Part shown: positions 14,766 to 22,765 of the stretch, piece after piece
Position numbering within the stretch: position 1 is the first letter of the stretch
Layout: each line of letters begins with the position of its first letter
DNA from: an uncultured bacterium
GTDB lineage: Bacteria; Desulfobacterota; GWC2-55-46
Assembly: GCA_905339405.1 (NCBI GenBank)
Contig: CAJPGC010000033.1
Coordinates: 1-53,725, forward strand
DNA length: 53,725 bases
Direction of reading: 5' to 3'
Translations under genes and position numbers: made by a program
The notes under the pieces: generated by a model
The model's input: only the letters and a program-made list of their open reading frames with translations
Database searches by the model: none
What the model was told of the DNA's origin: nothing

Positions 14766-15965
14766 ATGATAGAGCTCGTCAACGAGGCCGCTTCCACGAT
14801 AAAAGGCGTTGTGACCCGCACGCCCTTGATACCTTCATCCACCCTCTCCAGGCTCTTCGGTTTCGAGGTCTGGCTCAAGCTTGAAAACCTCCAGAAAACA
14901 GGCTCCTTCAAGGTAAGGGGCGCCTTCAACAAGATTGCCTCCCTCTCAAAAGCAGAAAAAGCGAAGGGCGTCGTTGCCGCCTCGTCGGGCAACCACGCAC
15001 AGGGAGTAGCTTGGGCGTCCTCCCTTCTGGGAGTGAAATCCCTCGTCATCATGCCGGAGAGCACCCCAATCGTGAAGTTCGTGGCGACGAAGGGCTACGG
15101 CGGCGACGTTATCTTCCACGGCGCTGACTTCAACGAGGCGTACAGGTTCGCCATCGGGTACGCGAAGGAAAGGGGGCTGGCCTTCATCCCGCCGTTCGAG
15201 GACGACCTCGTGATAGCGGGGCAGGGCACCATAGGCCTCGAGATACTCGAAGACCTCCCTGACGTCGACACGGTAGTCGTGCCGGTGGGCGGCGGCGGGC
15301 TCATATCCGGCATAAGCGCGACAATAAAGAGCGTCGAGCATTCGGTCACTGTCATAGGCGTTGAAGCCTCGGCGTCGAGCTCCTGCGCCGAATCCTTGAG
15401 ACGGGGCAGGCCGACCGAGGTGCCTGGCGCTCCTACGATAGCAGACGGCATAGCCGTAAAGAGGGTCGGGGAGAGGACCTTCGAGCTGATAAGGCGTTAC
15501 GTAGACAAGGTAGTCGACGTGGGGGAGGGCTCCATAGCCGAAGCTATATTGAAGCTCCTCGAGAGGAAAAAACTGATGGTCGAAGGCGCAGGCGCCGTGA
15601 CCATAGCAGCCGCCATGGAGGGGAAGCTGCCGGAGTCGGCAAAAAAGGCGGTCTTCGTCCTGAGCGGCGGCAATATAGACGTCACGATGCTCGACAGGGT
15701 GATAAGACTCGGCCTGCTTAAAGAGGGGAGGATACTCCGGCTGGCGACGGTCATAAGGGACATCCCCGGCGCGCTGGCAGGCTTAAGCGCCCTCATCGCA
15801 GGGCTCAAGGCCAATATCCTCCATGTGATACACCAGCGGGAGGCCGTTGAAGTGCCTGTCGATTCGATACGCCTCGAGATAATCCTCGAGGTCGAAGGAT
15901 TTGCCCACTCGGAGCGCATATTGAAGGCGTTGAGGGAGAACGGGTATGAGCCTGAGAGCCGGTAA
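14766..15965 (+). CDS. ilvA: Threonine ammonia-lyase with ACT domain
   Basis: This PLP enzyme converts threonine to 2-oxobutyrate for isoleucine biosynthesis. The PLP lysine is Lys49 in TGSFKVRGAF, the phosphate loop is GGGGLISG, and the serine/threonine dehydratase core runs to about 315. A single ACT domain (about 325-399, RDIPGALAGLSALIAG) follows. The 399-residue length with one ACT domain fits the short catabolic-like or IlvA2 type rather than the 510-residue E. coli IlvA, so feedback by isoleucine is uncertain. A GAGG site lies before the ATG. Confidence 0.9.
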   Translation: MIELVNEAASTIKGVVTRTPLIPSSTLSRLFGFEVWLKLENLQKTGSFKVRGAFNKIASLSKAEKAKGVVAASSGNHAQGVAWASSLLGVKSLVIMPESTPIVKFVATKGYGGDVIFHGADFNEAYRFAIGYAKERGLAFIPPFEDDLVIAGQGTIGLEILEDLPDVDTVVVPVGGGGLISGISATIKSVEHSVTVIGVEASASSSCAESLRRGRPTEVPGAPTIADGIAVKRVGERTFELIRRYVDKVVDVGEGSIAEAILKLLERKKLMVEGAGAVTIAAAMEGKLPESAKKAVFVLSGGNIDVTMLDRVIRLGLLKEGRILRLATVIRDIPGALAGLSALIAGLKANILHVIHQREAVEVPVDSIRLEIILEVEGFAHSERILKALRENGYEPESR

Positions 15966-15968
15966 AGC

Positions 15969-15994
15969 TGCGCCCGGGCCTGGGCCCGGGCGCA
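15969..15994. terminator. Hairpin between convergent ilvA and the zinc-ribbon gene
   Basis: TGCGCCCGGGCC (15969-15980) and GGCCCGGGCGCA (15983-15994) form a perfect 12-bp stem with a 2-base gap. There is no T-run, so it may terminate by hairpin strength or serve a convergent boundary role. Confidence 0.6.
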
Positions 15995-15999
15995 CCTGA

Positions 16000-16275
16000 T
16001 TACTTGTCCTTCCACCTCTTCAGGAGCTTCATCATGTCTCCGGCCATCTTCATGGCCTCTTCGTCGGTGGTGGTGCTCTTGCCGAGCTTCATCGCGTTGG
16101 CGATGTTCTTTTGCATCTCTTCTTTCGTCACGTTCTCGGTGAACTGCCCTTTCCAATAGCAGTGCCTGCAGTACGAGATGTTCATGACGGTCATGTTCGT
16201 CTCGCAGCCGAAGTCGTCTTTTTTCGTGATGGCCATGCCGCAGCTGTGGCAGACGGGGCCTGGTAGTATCTCCAT
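16000..16275 (-). CDS. Small zinc-ribbon protein
   Basis: The 91-residue protein has four cysteine positions in CHSCGM near the start and YCRHCYWKG about 20 residues later, then a lysine-rich helix. This is the Zn_ribbon_2 (PF12674-type) pattern found in small proteins of anaerobes. The cysteines would hold one zinc. The function is unknown. The gene is alone between a convergent ilvA and a repeat-bearing gap. Confidence 0.75.
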   Translation of the reverse strand: MEILPGPVCHSCGMAITKKDDFGCETNMTVMNISYCRHCYWKGQFTENVTKEEMQKNIANAMKLGKSTTTDEEAMKMAGDMMKLLKRWKDK

Positions 16276-16302
16276 GTCATCTTCTCTCTTTCTTTCTTAA
16301 TT

Positions 16303-16342
16303 GAAAATCGCTATTTTTCCTGATCTCTTCGTCAGGCCGGAA
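16303..16342. repeat. 40-bp direct repeat, copy 1
   Basis: It begins GAAAATCGCTATTTTTCC and ends GTCAGGCCGGAA. It matches the copy at 16446-16485 at 37 of 40 positions by my reading, with starts 143 bases apart. Confidence 0.8.
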
Positions 16343-16445
16343 ATAAAAATGCTCACATATTTTACATATATGCTCCGCTTTTTATTTCCGCCCTTCCTCG
16401 ACCTCAGAAAAAATAGCTGATTTTTATGTTGCTCTGAAAAAAAAT

Positions 16446-16485
16446 GAAAATCGCTCTTTTTCCTCTTCTCTTCGTCAGGCCGGAA
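16446..16485. repeat. 40-bp direct repeat, copy 2
   Basis: The second copy ends five bases before the stop codon of the HIT gene. Three substitutions separate it from copy 1. Confidence 0.8.
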
Positions 16486-16489
16486 CCGG

Positions 16490-16828
16490 TCAGCCCATCC
16501 TGCCCAGAAGCGGGCGTCCTGCCATGAAGTGCATGTGCAGGTGGAAGACTGTCTGGCCGCCCTCTTCGTTTGTGTTGATGACAATGCGAAAGCCCCTGTC
16601 CCCCAGCCCCAGCTCCCGTGCCATCTTCCGGGCGGTCTGAAGGAGCTCGCTTAAAAGCTCATTGTCTTCGCAGTCCATGAGCGTCCGGTAGTGTTTCTTG
16701 GGTATTATGAGGAGGTGGGTTGGCGACTGCGGGTTTATGTCTTTTATTACCATGACCTTTTCGGTCTCGGCCAGTATCTCCGCCTTTATCTTCTTTTCCG
16801 CTATCATGCAGAAAACGCAATCGCTCAT
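16490..16828 (-). CDS. HIT (histidine triad) family hydrolase
   Basis: The 112-residue protein has the HIT active site [10 protein letters not shown] near the C-terminus, the N-terminal CxxC of the HINT branch ([10 protein letters not shown]) and the HLLIIPKKH strand. Such proteins hydrolyse AMP-lysine or AMP-phosphoramidates. It overlaps hisIE by four bases (ATGA), so it is translated after it. A housekeeping role in removing adenylated compounds is inferred from the family. Confidence 0.93.
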   Translation of the reverse strand: MSDCVFCMIAEKKIKAEILAETEKVMVIKDINPQSPTHLLIIPKKHYRTLMDCEDNELLSELLQTARKMARELGLGDRGFRIVINTNEEGGQTVFHLHMHFMAGRPLLGRMG

Positions 16829-17490
16829 TTTTTCGCCCTCGAGTTTTTCTCTTCTATGCCGGAAGTCCCGTACCTGCGGCCAAGCTCGGTGAAGACCTCG
16901 TCTATTTTTATGCCCTTGTGGGCAAGGAGCGCCATCGAATGGAAAAGCAGGTCGCAGAACTCGTAGAGGACCTGGCCGTTCTCCTTCTCGCTCGCCGCCT
17001 CCACGAGCTCGTACGTCTCTTCTTCTACCTTGGCGAGTATCTTGGGGAGCCCCTTTGCGTAAAGAGAAGCTACGTACGAGCTTGACGGGTCCGCCTTCTT
17101 CCTCTCTTCGAGCACCTTCGCCAGCTGTGAGATGACGGCCGGGCCAGCGGGTTTTACATTCTCTCCGGCCGCCAGCGACCTGTAAAAGCAGGTCCGCTCG
17201 CCGGTATGGCAGGCAGGCCCCTTGGGCTCGACCAGGACAAGCAGCGTGTCGCCGTCGCAGTCGTAGAGTACTTCACGCACTTCCTGGAAGTTGCCCGAAG
17301 TCTCGCCCTTGAGCCACAGCGAGTTCCTCGACCTGCTGTAGTAATGGGCCTTTCCGGTGGAAAGGGTCTTTTCAACTGCCTCGGCGTTCATCCAGGCCAT
17401 CATGAGGACTTCGCCGGTGGACGCGTCCTGGGCTATCGCCGGGACGAGCCCCTTTTCGTTGAACTTGAGAGCGCTTATTCCGCCTTTCAT
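16825..17490 (-). CDS. hisI: HisIE, phosphoribosyl-AMP cyclohydrolase/ATP diphosphatase
   Basis: The bifunctional enzyme performs steps 2 and 3 of histidine biosynthesis. The N-terminal HisI cyclohydrolase domain (about 1-120) has the motifs [38 protein letters not shown] and [11 protein letters not shown]. The C-terminal HisE MazG-like domain (about 128-215) has [12 protein letters not shown]. The zinc-binding cysteines and His are present. It is a lone his gene here followed by the HIT gene. The length of 221 is usual for the fusion. Confidence 0.94.
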   Translation of the reverse strand: MKGGISALKFNEKGLVPAIAQDASTGEVLMMAWMNAEAVEKTLSTGKAHYYSRSRNSLWLKGETSGNFQEVREVLYDCDGDTLLVLVEPKGPACHTGERTCFYRSLAAGENVKPAGPAVISQLAKVLEERKKADPSSSYVASLYAKGLPKILAKVEEETYELVEAASEKENGQVLYEFCDLLFHSMALLAHKGIKIDEVFTELGRRYGTSGIEEKNSRAKK

Positions 17491-17585
17491 CTAATCCCGC
17501 CGCCAGAGCTTTTTTAGAAGGTTATTATATCCCGTACTTTGGTGTCAATGCCAGTTTTTTCACAGGTTTTCGGCAGGAGGCCGCC

Positions 17586-18686
17586 TTGACTGGACGGGGT
17601 TTGGCTGGTAGACTTTCGCATATGCCAAAGACCATCATAGAACGCTCAGAGACAAGCTTCCTCCAGGTAATAAACGAAAAAGGCGACTCAGACGAGTCCT
17701 TGATGCCGCCCGTCGGAGAAGCGGGCTTCAGGAGGTTTTTCGAGACCATGCTCCTGGCGCGCTCCTTCAACCACAGGGCGCTCTCCCTTCAGAGGGAGGG
17801 GCGCATAGGCACTTACGCCTCCATATGGGGGCAGGAGGCAGCGCAGATAGGCTCGGCGCTGGCTTTTTCTGAAGACGACTGGCTCTTCCCGTCGTTCAGG
17901 GAGTCGGGCGTGCTGGTGGCAAGGGGCTACCCCATGTGGATGCTCTACAGGTACTGGGCTGGCGATGAACGGGGCATGAGCGCCCCGGGATTCAATATCT
18001 TCCCGATGAGCGTACCTGTCGGCACTCAGGTGCCGCACGCGGCAGGGGCCGCGTGGGCCATGAAGCTCAAGGGGCACAAGAAGGCCGCTGCAGTCTACTT
18101 CGGGGACGGCGGCTCCTCGAAGGGCGATTTCCACGAGGGGCTCAACTTCGCCGGGGTCTTCAAGGCCCCATGCGTATTCCTCTGCCAGAACAACCAGTGG
18201 GCCATCTCAGTGCCGAGGGCCCGCCAGACTGCGGCCAAAACTATAGCGCAGAAGGGTTATGCCTACGGCATGGAAGGAATACAGGTCGACGGGAACGACA
18301 TCGCAGCCGTGTACAAGGTTGTAAAAGAAGCCGCCGAGAAGGCGCGTTCAGGCGGCGGGCCGACGCTCATAGAGTGCTTCACCTACAGGCTCGACGACCA
18401 CACCACAGCCGATGACGCTTCGCGTTACAGGACCGACGAAGAGGTAGAGGAGTGGAAGGCGAAGGAGCCGCTAATAAGGCTCAGGCTCTACATGGAGAAA
18501 AAAGGCTGGTGGACGAAAGAGTACGAGGAAGCTGAGGCCAAAAAGGCCCAGGAGGCAGTTGACGCCGATATCAAAAAAGCGGAAGCCTACAGCGCCCCTG
18601 ACCCTGCCGACATAATAAAGTACACGTACAAGGACCTCACCGGGAGGCAAAAAAAGGAGCTCAAGGAGTTCGGATGGGGAAGCTGA
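17586..18686 (+). CDS. pdhA: Pyruvate dehydrogenase E1 component, alpha subunit
   Basis: This is the thiamine-diphosphate-binding subunit of the alpha2beta2 E1 decarboxylase. The ThDP motif reads GDGGSSKGDFHEGLNFAG. Other family motifs are GTYASIWGQEAAQIG, QVPHAAGAAWA and the phosphorylation-loop region YRLDDHTTADDASRYR. The TTG at 17586 is chosen because AGGAGG lies 5 bases upstream; the ATG at 17622 has no such site. The beta subunit starts inside its 3' end. Substrate choice between pyruvate and branched-chain 2-oxo acids cannot be fixed from sequence; pdhA is preferred from the overall fit. Confidence 0.88.
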   Translation: MTGRGLAGRLSHMPKTIIERSETSFLQVINEKGDSDESLMPPVGEAGFRRFFETMLLARSFNHRALSLQREGRIGTYASIWGQEAAQIGSALAFSEDDWLFPSFRESGVLVARGYPMWMLYRYWAGDERGMSAPGFNIFPMSVPVGTQVPHAAGAAWAMKLKGHKKAAAVYFGDGGSSKGDFHEGLNFAGVFKAPCVFLCQNNQWAISVPRARQTAAKTIAQKGYAYGMEGIQVDGNDIAAVYKVVKEAAEKARSGGGPTLIECFTYRLDDHTTADDASRYRTDEEVEEWKAKEPLIRLRLYMEKKGWWTKEYEEAEAKKAQEAVDADIKKAEAYSAPDPADIIKYTYKDLTGRQKKELKEFGWGS

Positions 18687-19636
18687 ACATCGTCCAGGCC
18701 ATAAACCAGGCTTTGGCGCAGGAGATGGAAAAGGACCCTGACGTCATAATCATCGGCGAGGACGTGGCAAAGGACGGCGGGGTGTTCAGGGTTACCCAGG
18801 GCCTCCTCGACAAATTCGGCCCCGAGCGGGTCATCGACACGCCTTTGGCTGAGCTCGGCATCATAGGCACCGCCGTGGGCCTGGCGGCCTACGGCATGAA
18901 ACCGGTGGCCGAGATACAGTTCATGGGCTTCACCTACGCCGGGCTCGAGCAGCTCTTCTCGCACGCCTCTAGGATAAGGTCGCGCTCCAGGGGCGCTTTC
19001 TCATGCCCCATGGTCGTGCGCACGCCTTACGGCATAGGAATAAAGCCCCCGGAGCTCCATTCCGAGTCGTCAGAGGCGCTTTTCGCGCATATGCCGGGGC
19101 TCAAGGTCGTCATACCGTCGAACCCGTACAACGCCAAGGGCCTGCTCGTTTCTGCCATAAGGGACCCTGACCCGGTGCTCTTCATGGAGGCCTCCCGCCT
19201 TTACAGGTCGATAAAATCTGATGTGCCGGAGGAGCTCTATTCCATACCGCTCGGCAAGGCGAACATCTACCAGGAAGGCTCGGAGATAACGGTCGTGGCG
19301 TGGGGGACGATGCTCCACAGGGCCGCCGAGGCGTCGGAAGATTTCGACTGCGAGATAATAGACCTTCAGACCATCCGCCCCTTTGACGAGGAGACGGTCG
19401 TAAATTCCGTCAAGAAAACCGGGAGGCTCGTCGTGGTGCACGAGGCCCCCAGGGTCTGCGGCTTCGGGGCTGAGGTGGCCGCGCTCGTGGCAGAGGAGGC
19501 TTTCGGCTATTTGAAAGCCCCTGTCGTGAGGGTCGCCGCGCCGGATGCTGTCGTGCCCATGGCAAGGCTCGAAGACCACTATATGCCGAGCCAGGAGATG
19601 ATAAAGAAGGCCTATCAGAAAGTAATGCAATACTGA
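18674..19636 (+). CDS. pdhB: Pyruvate dehydrogenase E1 component, beta subunit
   Basis: The beta subunit supplies the activating glutamate and cofactor-binding part of E1. The 320-residue protein shows the family motifs IIGEDVAKDGGVFRVTQGL, DTPLAELGIIGTAVGLA and EIQFMGFTYAGLEQL, with the C-terminal transketolase domain HEAPRVCGFGAEVAAL. It overlaps pdhA by 13 bases, which ensures a matched subunit ratio. It is 51 bases before the E2 gene. Confidence 0.92.
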   Translation: MGKLNIVQAINQALAQEMEKDPDVIIIGEDVAKDGGVFRVTQGLLDKFGPERVIDTPLAELGIIGTAVGLAAYGMKPVAEIQFMGFTYAGLEQLFSHASRIRSRSRGAFSCPMVVRTPYGIGIKPPELHSESSEALFAHMPGLKVVIPSNPYNAKGLLVSAIRDPDPVLFMEASRLYRSIKSDVPEELYSIPLGKANIYQEGSEITVVAWGTMLHRAAEASEDFDCEIIDLQTIRPFDEETVVNSVKKTGRLVVVHEAPRVCGFGAEVAALVAEEAFGYLKAPVVRVAAPDAVVPMARLEDHYMPSQEMIKKAYQKVMQY

Positions 19637-19687
19637 TTCTCTTTTCTCCTTTCCCGCTGTCTATCTTTCATTACCCGGAGGCTTCCA

Positions 19688-20968
19688 ATGGAATTCGACT
19701 TCAAGCTGCCAGACCTCGGCGAAGGCATAACCGAAGGCGAGGTCGTCAAGTGGCGGGTCAAGGAGGGCGACCATGTCGAAGAGCACCAGGTCGTTCTTGA
19801 GATAGAGACGGACAAGGCCATAGTCGAGGTCCCTTCCCCCCGAAGCGGCAAGGTAACTTCTATCGGGGTCAAAGAAGGGCAGGCCGTGAGCGTCGGGGCC
19901 ACCTTGATGAAAATAGAGACCGGTGAAGCCGCCGCAAAGGCAGAGGAGAAGGCCCCCGAGAAGAAGGTGGAGGAGGAAAAGAGGACGAGGCCGCCTTCTG
20001 TTTCGGTAGTCGGCGCGCTCCCGGACAGGGAAGAGGTAATGGCCGCGCCGAAGGCCAGGGCGCTCGCCAAAAAACTCGGCGTGGACCTGGCAACAGTCAA
20101 CGGCACAGGCCCCGGCGGGCTGGTGACTGAAAAGGACGTGCAGGCTGCTTCCGAGGGCAAACCGGCCGCAGCTCCTCCGGCGGCGAAGGCGCAAGAGAAG
20201 GTCGAGAAAAAGACCGAGGAGCCGCGTGAGGCAAGGCAGGCGGGCCCCGGAACCGACAAGTACGGCGCCATAGAGATTGTGCCGATAAGGGGCGTCCGCC
20301 GCGCCATAGCCAGAAACTTAATGGCCAGCCAGAAGAATACAGCCTTCGTGACCGGCATGGACGACGCAGACGTCACCGAGCTCTGGAACCTGAGGAAGCG
20401 CGAGTCGAAGGTGGCGAAGGAGAAGAAAGTACACCTCACCTTCCTGCCCTTTTTCATGAAGGCCGCGCAGCACGCGCTCGCCCTGCACCCGATGATAAAC
20501 GCCTCGGTCGACGAGAAGGCCGAAGAGGTGGTCGTAAAGAAGTACTACAACATAGGCGTTGCCGTCGACACGCCCGAGGGGCTCATGGTCTCGGTCGTCA
20601 AGAACGTCGAGAAAAAGACCATCCTGGAGCTGGCCGCAGAGCTGCAGGAGCTTTCAGTAAAGGCGAGGGACAGGAAAATAACCCTCGAGGAATTGAAGGG
20701 TTCTACATTCACCATAAGCAATTACGGGACGTTCGGGGCTACCTACGCCACCCCGATAATAAATAACGGCGACATCGCAATACTCGGCACCGGGAAGATA
20801 GCGGACCGGCCCTGGGTAGTTGACGGTCAGGTGGCGATAAGGAAGGTCCTGCCCATATCCCTCACCTTCGACCACAGGATAATCGACGGGGCAGAGGCCT
20901 CCAGGTTCGTAAGCAGGATAAAGGCTTTCCTTGAAGACCCGGGCAGGATATTCATAGAGAGCGCGTAA
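19688..20968 (+). CDS. pdhC: Dihydrolipoamide acetyltransferase E2
   Basis: This 426-residue E2 core protein has one lipoyl domain (1-80, attachment Lys43 in IETDKAIVEV). A linker follows, then the peripheral-subunit-binding domain (about 118-155, PKARALAKKLGVDLATVNG), an Ala/Pro/Lys-rich linker and the catalytic acyltransferase domain (about 195-426) with the HRIIDGAEASRF motif. It transfers the acyl group from E1 to CoA. No dihydrolipoamide dehydrogenase (E3) gene follows, so E3 must be encoded elsewhere. Confidence 0.92.
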   Translation: MEFDFKLPDLGEGITEGEVVKWRVKEGDHVEEHQVVLEIETDKAIVEVPSPRSGKVTSIGVKEGQAVSVGATLMKIETGEAAAKAEEKAPEKKVEEEKRTRPPSVSVVGALPDREEVMAAPKARALAKKLGVDLATVNGTGPGGLVTEKDVQAASEGKPAAAPPAAKAQEKVEKKTEEPREARQAGPGTDKYGAIEIVPIRGVRRAIARNLMASQKNTAFVTGMDDADVTELWNLRKRESKVAKEKKVHLTFLPFFMKAAQHALALHPMINASVDEKAEEVVVKKYYNIGVAVDTPEGLMVSVVKNVEKKTILELAAELQELSVKARDRKITLEELKGSTFTISNYGTFGATYATPIINNGDIAILGTGKIADRPWVVDGQVAIRKVLPISLTFDHRIIDGAEASRFVSRIKAFLEDPGRIFIESA

Positions 20969-20983
20969 GAGGCGTGAGATTTT

Positions 20984-21008
20984 AGTCCCCCTTTTCTAAA
21001 GGGGGACT
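20984..21008. repeat. Palindromic hairpin after the E2 gene
   Basis: AGTCCCCCTTT (20984-20994) and AAAGGGGGACT (20998-21008) form a perfect 11-bp stem with a 3-base loop. It may end the pdh transcript or be one copy of a dispersed palindromic repeat. Confidence 0.6.
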
Positions 21009-21032
21009 GAGGGGTATTGAGGCGTCAATTAA

Positions 21033-21071
21033 TCTCCCCTGACCCATCGTTAGGGGAGAGGGGCATTTTTT
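21033..21071 (+). terminator. Terminator-like hairpin
   Basis: TCTCCCCT (21033-21040) and AGGGGAGA (21052-21059) form an 8-bp stem, followed by GGGGCATTTTTT. This is a second possible end point for the pdh operon. Confidence 0.5.
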
Positions 21072-21160
21072 GTGCTGTGCTTTTAAAAACATTTTGTGGC
21101 GGGGCTTCGGCTCACTCGAAACGACCGCTCCAATCTTGTCTAGTCTTTAACACATACACC

Positions 21161-21284
21161 GTAACAGGGCGGAGCGCGCCTAAGGGAGGAAGAGGCGAAC
21201 CGGGCCGGGGCTGCGGGGAGCGAAGCGACCTCAGGGGCCCGGTTCGCGGGTGGGGGAGGCTGAAAGCGTGCAGAGCCCTGTTAC
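21161..21284. repeat. Long nested inverted repeat, possible structured RNA
   Basis: GTAACAGGGC (21161-21170) pairs perfectly with GCCCTGTTAC (21275-21284). Inside, GCGAACCGGGCC (21195-21206) pairs perfectly with GGCCCGGTTCGC (21236-21247). Partial pairing continues between and within these arms, ending in a GCGAAGC-type apex near 21220-21226. It matches no RNA family I recognise (not SRP RNA, not 6S). It could be a dispersed palindromic element or a non-coding RNA. Confidence 0.55.
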
Positions 21285-21413
21285 AGAGAGCGGCGGCAGC
21301 CGCGTTACATGGAATTTTGAATAGATGATAAAAGCGCGGCAGCGCGCGAAATGCTAGATGAAAGCCTTGTTTGCGAAGCATGTAAGGAAAAGCGAAGCCG
21401 TGTTTTTCTTCAG

Positions 21414-21528
21414 GTAGATTACGAGATTCTTCGGTCGCTTCGCTCTCTCAGAATGACAAACAGGTCAGTGAATCGTAAGCCAAAGATAATCTGTCATTCT
21501 GAGCGAAGCGAAGAATCTCGCGTTCTAC
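21414..21528. repeat. MITE-like inverted repeat pair
   Basis: The left arm (21414-21458) runs GTAGATTACGAGATTC through to CAGAATGACA. The right arm (21491-21528) is its near reverse complement, TGTCATTCTGAGCGAAG through to TTCTAC. Related partial copies lie at about 21575-21611 and 14725-14752. The layout fits a small non-autonomous palindromic repeat with no coding capacity. Confidence 0.65.
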
Positions 21529-21612
21529 CGGAAACCTTGGTGATTCCCGCATCGTCTTGCGCGCGGCAAACGATTTTTTTTAGCCGCTTTGCTCTCTAAG
21601 AATGACAAAACA

Positions 21613-21640
21613 AAAAGCCCGCTCTTTCGAGCGGGCTTTT
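21613..21640 (-). terminator. Terminator of the superoxide dismutase gene
   Basis: AAAAGCCCGCTC (21613-21624) and GAGCGGGCTTTT (21629-21640) form a perfect 12-bp stem. On the minus strand it is followed by a T-rich run, 26 bases after the sod stop codon. Confidence 0.9.
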
Positions 21641-21665
21641 CTTGTCTCATCAATCAGCCGTCAGT

Positions 21666-22280
21666 TCAGCTCGCGGCTTCTTTTTGCACCTGGTCGAGGT
21701 CGACCTTCTCGAGCCTCTTGGAGCACACGGCCCAGTTTACGTTCTTCATGAAGGCGTCTATGTAAGGCGCCCTCTTCGCTCCGTAGTCCATGAAGTAGGC
21801 GTGCTCGTAGACGTCCATCACGAGAATCGGCACAACGTTTATCGGGGTCTTTTCGTTGTGCGCGTCCAGGCAGTAGTTATGGAGCTTGCCGTCGTAGAGG
21901 CTCAAGGCGAGGATGACCCAGCCCCTGCACGCAAGGCCTGAGGCCTTGAACTCTTCGGCCCACCTTTCAAAGGAGCCCCATTCGCGCGCTATGAGGTCCG
22001 CCACTTTGCCGGTGGGCTTGCCGCCCTTGCCGGTGAGGTTCTCGAAGTAGTACTCGTGGAGCACCACGGCGTTGTAGGCGAAGGTCTCGTCTATCTTCAC
22101 CGACCTCCAGTCCGAGAAGGCCTGGTTCGCGGTCGAAAGCTCGGTCTTTTTCTGGCGCTCCTCTATCTCGTTCAGCTTGTTGACGTAGCCGACGTAGAGT
22201 ATGTCCCTGTGGTTGGAGATCTGCGCGTCAGAAAGCCCCTCGGGCTTGATGTCGAACTTTTTGGGCTGGTGCTGTGCCAT
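21666..22280 (-). CDS. Fe/Mn superoxide dismutase
   Basis: The 204-residue protein has the four metal ligands of the Fe/Mn family: His in ISNHRDILYVGYVNKLNE, His in VVLHEYYFENL, and Asp and His in VMDVYEHAYFMDYG. The usual DxWEHAYYLDY motif is changed to DVYEHAYFMDY, and the protein lacks the typical N-terminal LPYxxxALEP start. It therefore belongs to a divergent clade. It has no signal peptide. It would detoxify superoxide in the cytoplasm, in keeping with a microaerophilic or oxygen-exposed anaerobe. AGGAGGAG precedes the ATG. Confidence 0.88.
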   Translation of the reverse strand: MAQHQPKKFDIKPEGLSDAQISNHRDILYVGYVNKLNEIEERQKKTELSTANQAFSDWRSVKIDETFAYNAVVLHEYYFENLTGKGGKPTGKVADLIAREWGSFERWAEEFKASGLACRGWVILALSLYDGKLHNYCLDAHNEKTPINVVPILVMDVYEHAYFMDYGAKRAPYIDAFMKNVNWAVCSKRLEKVDLDQVQKEAAS

Positions 22281-22334
22281 GCTACTCCTCCTTGATATAG
22301 AGCGTTATTGCGTAACGGTTGAAATATGAAAGCC

Positions 22335-22350
22335 CCGGGCGGGAGCCCGG
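22335..22350 (-). terminator. Short hairpin between the holin-like gene and sod
   Basis: CCGGGC and GCCCGG form a 6-bp stem with a GGGA loop. It lies after the holin-like gene on the minus strand, with only a weak T-run. Confidence 0.45.
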
Positions 22351-22398
22351 ATACATAGCTTAATTAAACCAGCAAACGGAAATCTGTCAAGGAAGGGC

Positions 22399-22734
22399 TT
22401 AAACGAACCTGTTCAGGATTATGTTGAGGACGCTTATGACTATGGCTCCCAGCAGGGCAGGGAAAAACCCCGCGACCAGAAAGCCGGCTATCGCGTAACC
22501 GACGAACCAGAGAATGAAGGCGTTCAGGATGAAGGTGAAAAGGCCGAGAGTGAGGAGATTTATCGGCAATGTCAGGATTATGAGGACGGGTTTTGCTATG
22601 AGGTTCAGTACGCCGAGGAGGACGGCGGCCTTTATGGCGGGGCCGTAGCCCTCGACCGTTACCCCGGGGACGAGGTAGGAGGCCAGGAAGATTCCCGCCG
22701 TGAGGATTATGAGCCTCAAAAGAATGTTTAACAT
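22399..22734 (-). CDS. Phage-holin-superfamily-IV membrane protein
   Basis: The 111-residue protein is almost wholly hydrophobic, with four predicted membrane helices and the motif GVLNLIAKPVLIILTLPINLLTLGLFTFILNAF abbreviated in its conserved part as KPVLIILTLPIN and LGLFTFILNA. This is the PF04020 pattern of widespread small chromosomal membrane proteins (YvlD type). Despite the family name there is no phage context. The function is unknown. Confidence 0.85.
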   Translation of the reverse strand: MLNILLRLIILTAGIFLASYLVPGVTVEGYGPAIKAAVLLGVLNLIAKPVLIILTLPINLLTLGLFTFILNAFILWFVGYAIAGFLVAGFFPALLGAIVISVLNIILNRFV

Positions 22735-22765
22735 CTTGACCTTTTTAGCAGACTTGTGCTTTCAG

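Larger units (their letters stand above)
20969..21665. other. Gene-free repeat and hairpin island
   Basis: No convincing gene is seen in this stretch of nearly 700 bases. It holds an 11-bp hairpin (20984-21008), a terminator-like hairpin (21033-21071), a 124-base nested hairpin (21161-21284), a repeat pair in inverted orientation (21414-21528), a third degenerate copy (about 21575-21611) and the terminator of the superoxide dismutase gene (21613-21640). Confidence 0.7.

Noticed and set aside
16276-16489. CRISPR array
   Set aside because: Only two repeat copies of 40 bp with a spacer of about 100 bases and no cas genes.
17524-17548. TTGACA and TATAAT upstream of hisIE
   Set aside because: The two are only 13 bases apart, too close for a sigma70 promoter; the TATAAT alone may still be used with another -35.
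21161-21284. SRP RNA or 6S RNA
   Set aside because: No GGAAGGAAGC-type SRP loop or large central bubble of 6S is visible; kept only as an unassigned hairpin.
22399-22734. Phage holin and prophage
   Set aside because: The family name only. No phage genes are near; it is a chromosomal membrane protein.
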